Shown one piece after another: positions 61,626 through 64,000 of a DNA stretch of 64,000 nt (positions within the stretch are counted from its first letter, which is position 1; each line of letters opens with the position of its first letter). Under the pieces are notes generated by a model. It did no database searches, was not told where the DNA came from, and worked only from the letters and a program-made list of their open reading frames with translations. The position numbers and the translations under genes are program-made. The stretch is from Kolteria novifilia (GTDB lineage: Bacteria > Planctomycetota > Planctomycetia > Kolteriales > Kolteriaceae). Where the stretch lies: the NCBI GenBank assembly GCA_007748055.1, contig CP036279.1:5704001-5768000 (forward strand), read 5' to 3'.

Positions 61626-62767
61626 TGGGGAACTCCCTTCGTCAGGTCGATGAAGCGGTACTTGCCGTTGTTTCGCTGCGCGAGCCGTTCGATCACGCGG
61701 CTCGGCCGGCGGCCGAAGGTGTCGGCGTGGAATTGAATGACGTGGATCGACGCGGGCTGCACCTTTCCCCCGCGAGTGTTGCGGGCGTTCTTTCGCGTGA
61801 TGGAGGTAATGATTCGCTCCAGCGGCGTTCCCGTCCCCGAACGGTCCGCGTCGGTGAGGAAGAAGATGGCGTCGGGGCGGAGCGAGAGGGCATCGAGCAA
61901 CGCCTTCTCGTGATCGGTTCCCCCCTCGGCGGGGACGCGGTCGATCTCCTCCTTGGCGCGTTCGATCATGACGTCGGTCGCGGGGATCAGGCCATGCTGC
62001 TTGATGCGCGTCAGCCGGGAGGGGTCCTGATTGTAGAAAATGACTTGGAACTCCATCGAGGGATCGAGTTCGTCGAGACTGCTCTTGAGCTCCTTCTTGG
62101 CCCAATCCATCGCGGTCACTTCGCCCATGCCGGTCACCATGCTCGCGGAGCGATCGATGACGTAGATGACACGTTTGGCTTTGACGCGAGTGCCGAAGAA
62201 GTCGGCGGCGCCGTTCCCCTTGCCGCCGCCACCGAGGCCCTCGAACATCGCACCGCCGTCGGCTTTTCCCTGGGCCGCCGAGTCGAGCAGACTTCCGCTG
62301 TCGGCCTGGGTCGCGGCGGTCAATCCGGTCAGCGATTCGAGCGCCCCATCCTCGGCTCCGAGCGGATCGTCGACGGGATCGGTGGTTGCACTGAGCGGAC
62401 CGCCCCCGGCGTCGCGCAACGGCTTCATCTCCTCAATCGTCCAAGTCGTCTCCTCGACAACGTCCTTGTGAAGCTCGAGCAAGGGATCGAGGACCATCAT
62501 GCGCCGTTCCTCGGCCTTGCGTCCCGGTCCCATATCGACCGTGAAACAGACCAACAGCGCGAGAATCGCGACGTGAACCAGCGCTGAGAAGGCGAGCGGC
62601 AAGGGCGATTCGCTGAACTGCCGTGCAAGCCACGCCAGAAAGGGAGACGTCTTCTCCTCCTTCCGCGAGGTCGACGAAGCGGGTTTCCGCGCGGCGGACT
62701 TGGGCCGAGCTGGTGATTTGGGCGGAGCCGGCGACGGTCCGGCGCTCGGCGTCGTCGATGCGCTCAT
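61622..62767 (-). CDS. Membrane-anchored VWA-domain protein
   Basis: 381 residues. A Pro/Ala/Lys-rich cytoplasmic N-terminus (about 1-40), one membrane helix (about 55-78; LPLAFSALVHVAILALLVCF), a linker rich in Gly/Asp/Ala, then a VWA domain (about 195-375) with MIDAS motif VIYVIDRSASMVTGMGEV (DxSxS), PAEGGTDHEKALLDALSLRP (Thr/Asp) and DAIFFLTDADRSGTG. Such proteins usually bind ligands through Mg2+. The N-terminal layout is reminiscent of TonB/TolA-like proteins. ATG 62767 has AAGGA 8 bases upstream. Coupled to the TPR gene through a TTGA overlap. Confidence 0.82.
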   Translation of the reverse strand: MSASTTPSAGPSPAPPKSPARPKSAARKPASSTSRKEEKTSPFLAWLARQFSESPLPLAFSALVHVAILALLVCFTVDMGPGRKAEERRMMVLDPLLELHKDVVEETTWTIEEMKPLRDAGGGPLSATTDPVDDPLGAEDGALESLTGLTAATQADSGSLLDSAAQGKADGGAMFEGLGGGGKGNGAADFFGTRVKAKRVIYVIDRSASMVTGMGEVTAMDWAKKELKSSLDELDPSMEFQVIFYNQDPSRLTRIKQHGLIPATDVMIERAKEEIDRVPAEGGTDHEKALLDALSLRPDAIFFLTDADRSGTGTPLERIITSITRKNARNTRGGKVQPASIHVIQFHADTFGRRPSRVIERLAQRNNGKYRFIDLTKGVPH

Positions 62768-62913
62768 GGGCGAATCCTTCACTCCCGGAAACGGGTTCGA
62801 CGAGTGCCATGCTCAGTCGACACCCCAAAGCTGTCGATCCCCCAACACTCGGCCGACGATGTCGCGATTGGCTCGCCCTGGCTGGTCAGCGACCAAGGCG
62901 CGAGGCACTCTCT

Positions 62914-63948
62914 TCAGAGTAGCAGCATCGCGTCGCCGTAGCTGTAGAATCGATAACGTTCGCGAACGGCCTCTCGGTACACTTTCTGGATCGATTCCAT
63001 TCCCGCAAACGCCGACACGAGCATGAGAAGCGTGCTCTTCGGCAGATGAAAGTTCGTGATCATCGCGTCGACGCCGGCGAACTCATGGGGCGGCGTTAAG
63101 AATAGACGCGTCTCCCCCGTAAATGATTTCCATGTCCCCTCCTCCTGGCAAGAGGACTCCAAGACACGGACCGACGTTGTTCCAACCGCGACGACGCGTC
63201 GGCCCTCTTCCCGCGTTCGCCGAAGCCGTTCCACCGTTGCCGACGAAAGTTCGCACCACTCCGCGTGCATCTGGTGTTCGCTCGTCTCCTCCACCTTCAC
63301 GGGCAGGAAAGTCCCCAGTCCGACGTGGAGCGTCACGTTGGCTTGCTGGACTCCCCGATCCCGAAGGGCCTCCACCAATTCGCTCGTGAAGTGCAAGCCC
63401 GCCGTCGGGGCCGCGACCGCACCCGCGCGGGCGGCGAAGATCGTCTGATAGGTCTCCCGGTCACTCGGCTCGTCCTCTCCACCCCGGATATAGGGGGGAA
63501 TGGGCACGTGGCCGTATCGCTCCAAGAGCGTGAAGGTCCGTTCCTCCGACTCGGGTTTCGCACGCCAAGTCTTCTCCTCGCCTCGTTCGACAAGGCGGAT
63601 TACCAACGACGGCTCGCCGGGAATGGTGATCGTTTCGCCAAGCTGCAACCGGCCTCGTGTTCCGGTCAGGACGATCCAGTCATCCCCCTCCTCGCGGAGG
63701 AAGAAGACCTCGCACCTGCCCGAGGTGCTCGTTCGCTCCCCCAGCAATCGGGCCGGGACGACGCGGGTATCGTTCATGACCAGGCAATCGCCCGGGTCGA
63801 GGTAGTCACCGAGGTCGCGGAAGTGGCGATGCTCGATCTTCCCCGTTTCTCGATGAAAGACCAAAAGCCGCGACGAATCGCGCGGGATGACGGGCTTTTG
63901 CGCGATCAGCCCGGGAGGCAAATGGTAGTCGAAATCGCTGACTTTCAT
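62914..63948 (-). CDS. queA: S-adenosylmethionine:tRNA ribosyltransferase-isomerase
   Basis: 344 residues, typical QueA length. MKVSDFDYHLPPGLIAQKPV, CLVMNDTRVVPARLLGER, YGHVPIPPYIRGGEDEPSDR, ETYQTIFAARAGAVAAPTAG LHFT and VGTTSVRVLESS are diagnostic, as is the terminal YRFYSYGDAMLLL. It transfers the ribosyl of SAM to preQ1 in tRNA to form epoxyqueuosine. The gene lies upstream of the VWA-TPR pair on the same strand, 146 bases away, without an obvious terminator between. Confidence 0.96.
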   Translation of the reverse strand: MKVSDFDYHLPPGLIAQKPVIPRDSSRLLVFHRETGKIEHRHFRDLGDYLDPGDCLVMNDTRVVPARLLGERTSTSGRCEVFFLREEGDDWIVLTGTRGRLQLGETITIPGEPSLVIRLVERGEEKTWRAKPESEERTFTLLERYGHVPIPPYIRGGEDEPSDRETYQTIFAARAGAVAAPTAGLHFTSELVEALRDRGVQQANVTLHVGLGTFLPVKVEETSEHQMHAEWCELSSATVERLRRTREEGRRVVAVGTTSVRVLESSCQEEGTWKSFTGETRLFLTPPHEFAGVDAMITNFHLPKSTLLMLVSAFAGMESIQKVYREAVRERYRFYSYGDAMLLL

Positions 63949-64000
63949 GGAGACTCACTAGAGGGGACCGCTCCGGCCGCCCGAATGGTTGTTTCCTTCG

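Noticed and set aside
61626-62105. N-terminal extension of the TPR protein
   Set aside because: It lies wholly inside the VWA gene in another frame and is Arg/Pro-rich; the TTG at 61625 with SD and signal peptide is a better start.

Overview
ORGANISM. The window is GC-rich bacterial DNA with long intergenic spacers, many GTG/TTG starts and many secreted TPR, VWA and unknown proteins. Several features fit a member of the Planctomycetota: a FliN/FliO flagellar pair, an unusual EF-G next to rpsL-rpsG without tuf, a ResB-CcsA (system II) cytochrome c assembly pair, a DUF1570/lectin-like protein, a SprA-related protein, and a secretin-domain/VWA/TPR fusion. This is inferred from gene content; no rRNA or tRNA gene was found to confirm it. 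LAYOUT. 1-1230: end of a flagellar cluster on the minus strand (fliO cut by the window edge, then fliN). 1843-2553: alpha/beta hydrolase with a Cys nucleophile. 2975-6396: rpsL-rpsG with a clear promoter and terminator, then a separate fusA. 6422-8082: a darT-darG toxin-antitoxin locus in which the toxin is broken and the antitoxin is intact. 8182-12159: SppA peptidase and a CBS-domain ClC channel. 12212-12606: a promoter-to-terminator unit with no ORF, a candidate structured RNA. 12853-18777: two methyltransferases, an MBL hydrolase, an SGNH hydrolase and a YprB-like nuclease. 18774-28968 (minus): polyphosphate kinase-2-type enzyme, a 1314-residue VWA/TPR/secretin-domain/DUF2135 fusion, an HDOD regulator, an FmdB zinc ribbon, a redoxin and a DUF1570 protein; a small plus-strand membrane protein gene (27508-27720) lies within this stretch. 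29408-34981: ECF sigma factor, a membrane partner carrying CXXCH, ResB and CcsA. 35527-41884: SprA-like protein, tyrS, class III aminotransferase, HglS/DUF1338 and O6-alkylguanine-DNA alkyltransferase. 42131-47782 (minus): FkbM methyltransferase, queE, trpD, a GH2-like protein, a membrane protein and a coiled-coil protein. 48092-55151: cimA, YqgE, DUF4272, DUF6933, endonuclease V, pdxA and a histidine phosphatase. 55469-63948: SEC-C/TPR protein, a small HExxH membrane protein, an aldo/keto reductase, a TPR/VWA pair and queA. HOW GENES WORK TOGETHER. rpsL-rpsG-fusA serve translation, with tyrS charging tRNA and queE/queA making queuosine. cimA and trpD belong to isoleucine and tryptophan synthesis, pdxA to PLP synthesis. 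ResB and CcsA attach haem to CXXCH proteins, and the sigma factor's partner just upstream carries such a motif; this is the most testable functional hypothesis in the window. NON-CODING SIGNAL. Many intergenic spaces carry palindromic repeats in a few families. In every clear copy of the two main families (8 of 8 and 5 of 5 loci by eye) the element lies 3' of a gene and in the same orientation as that gene, so these look like 3'-end elements rather than random mobile repeats.
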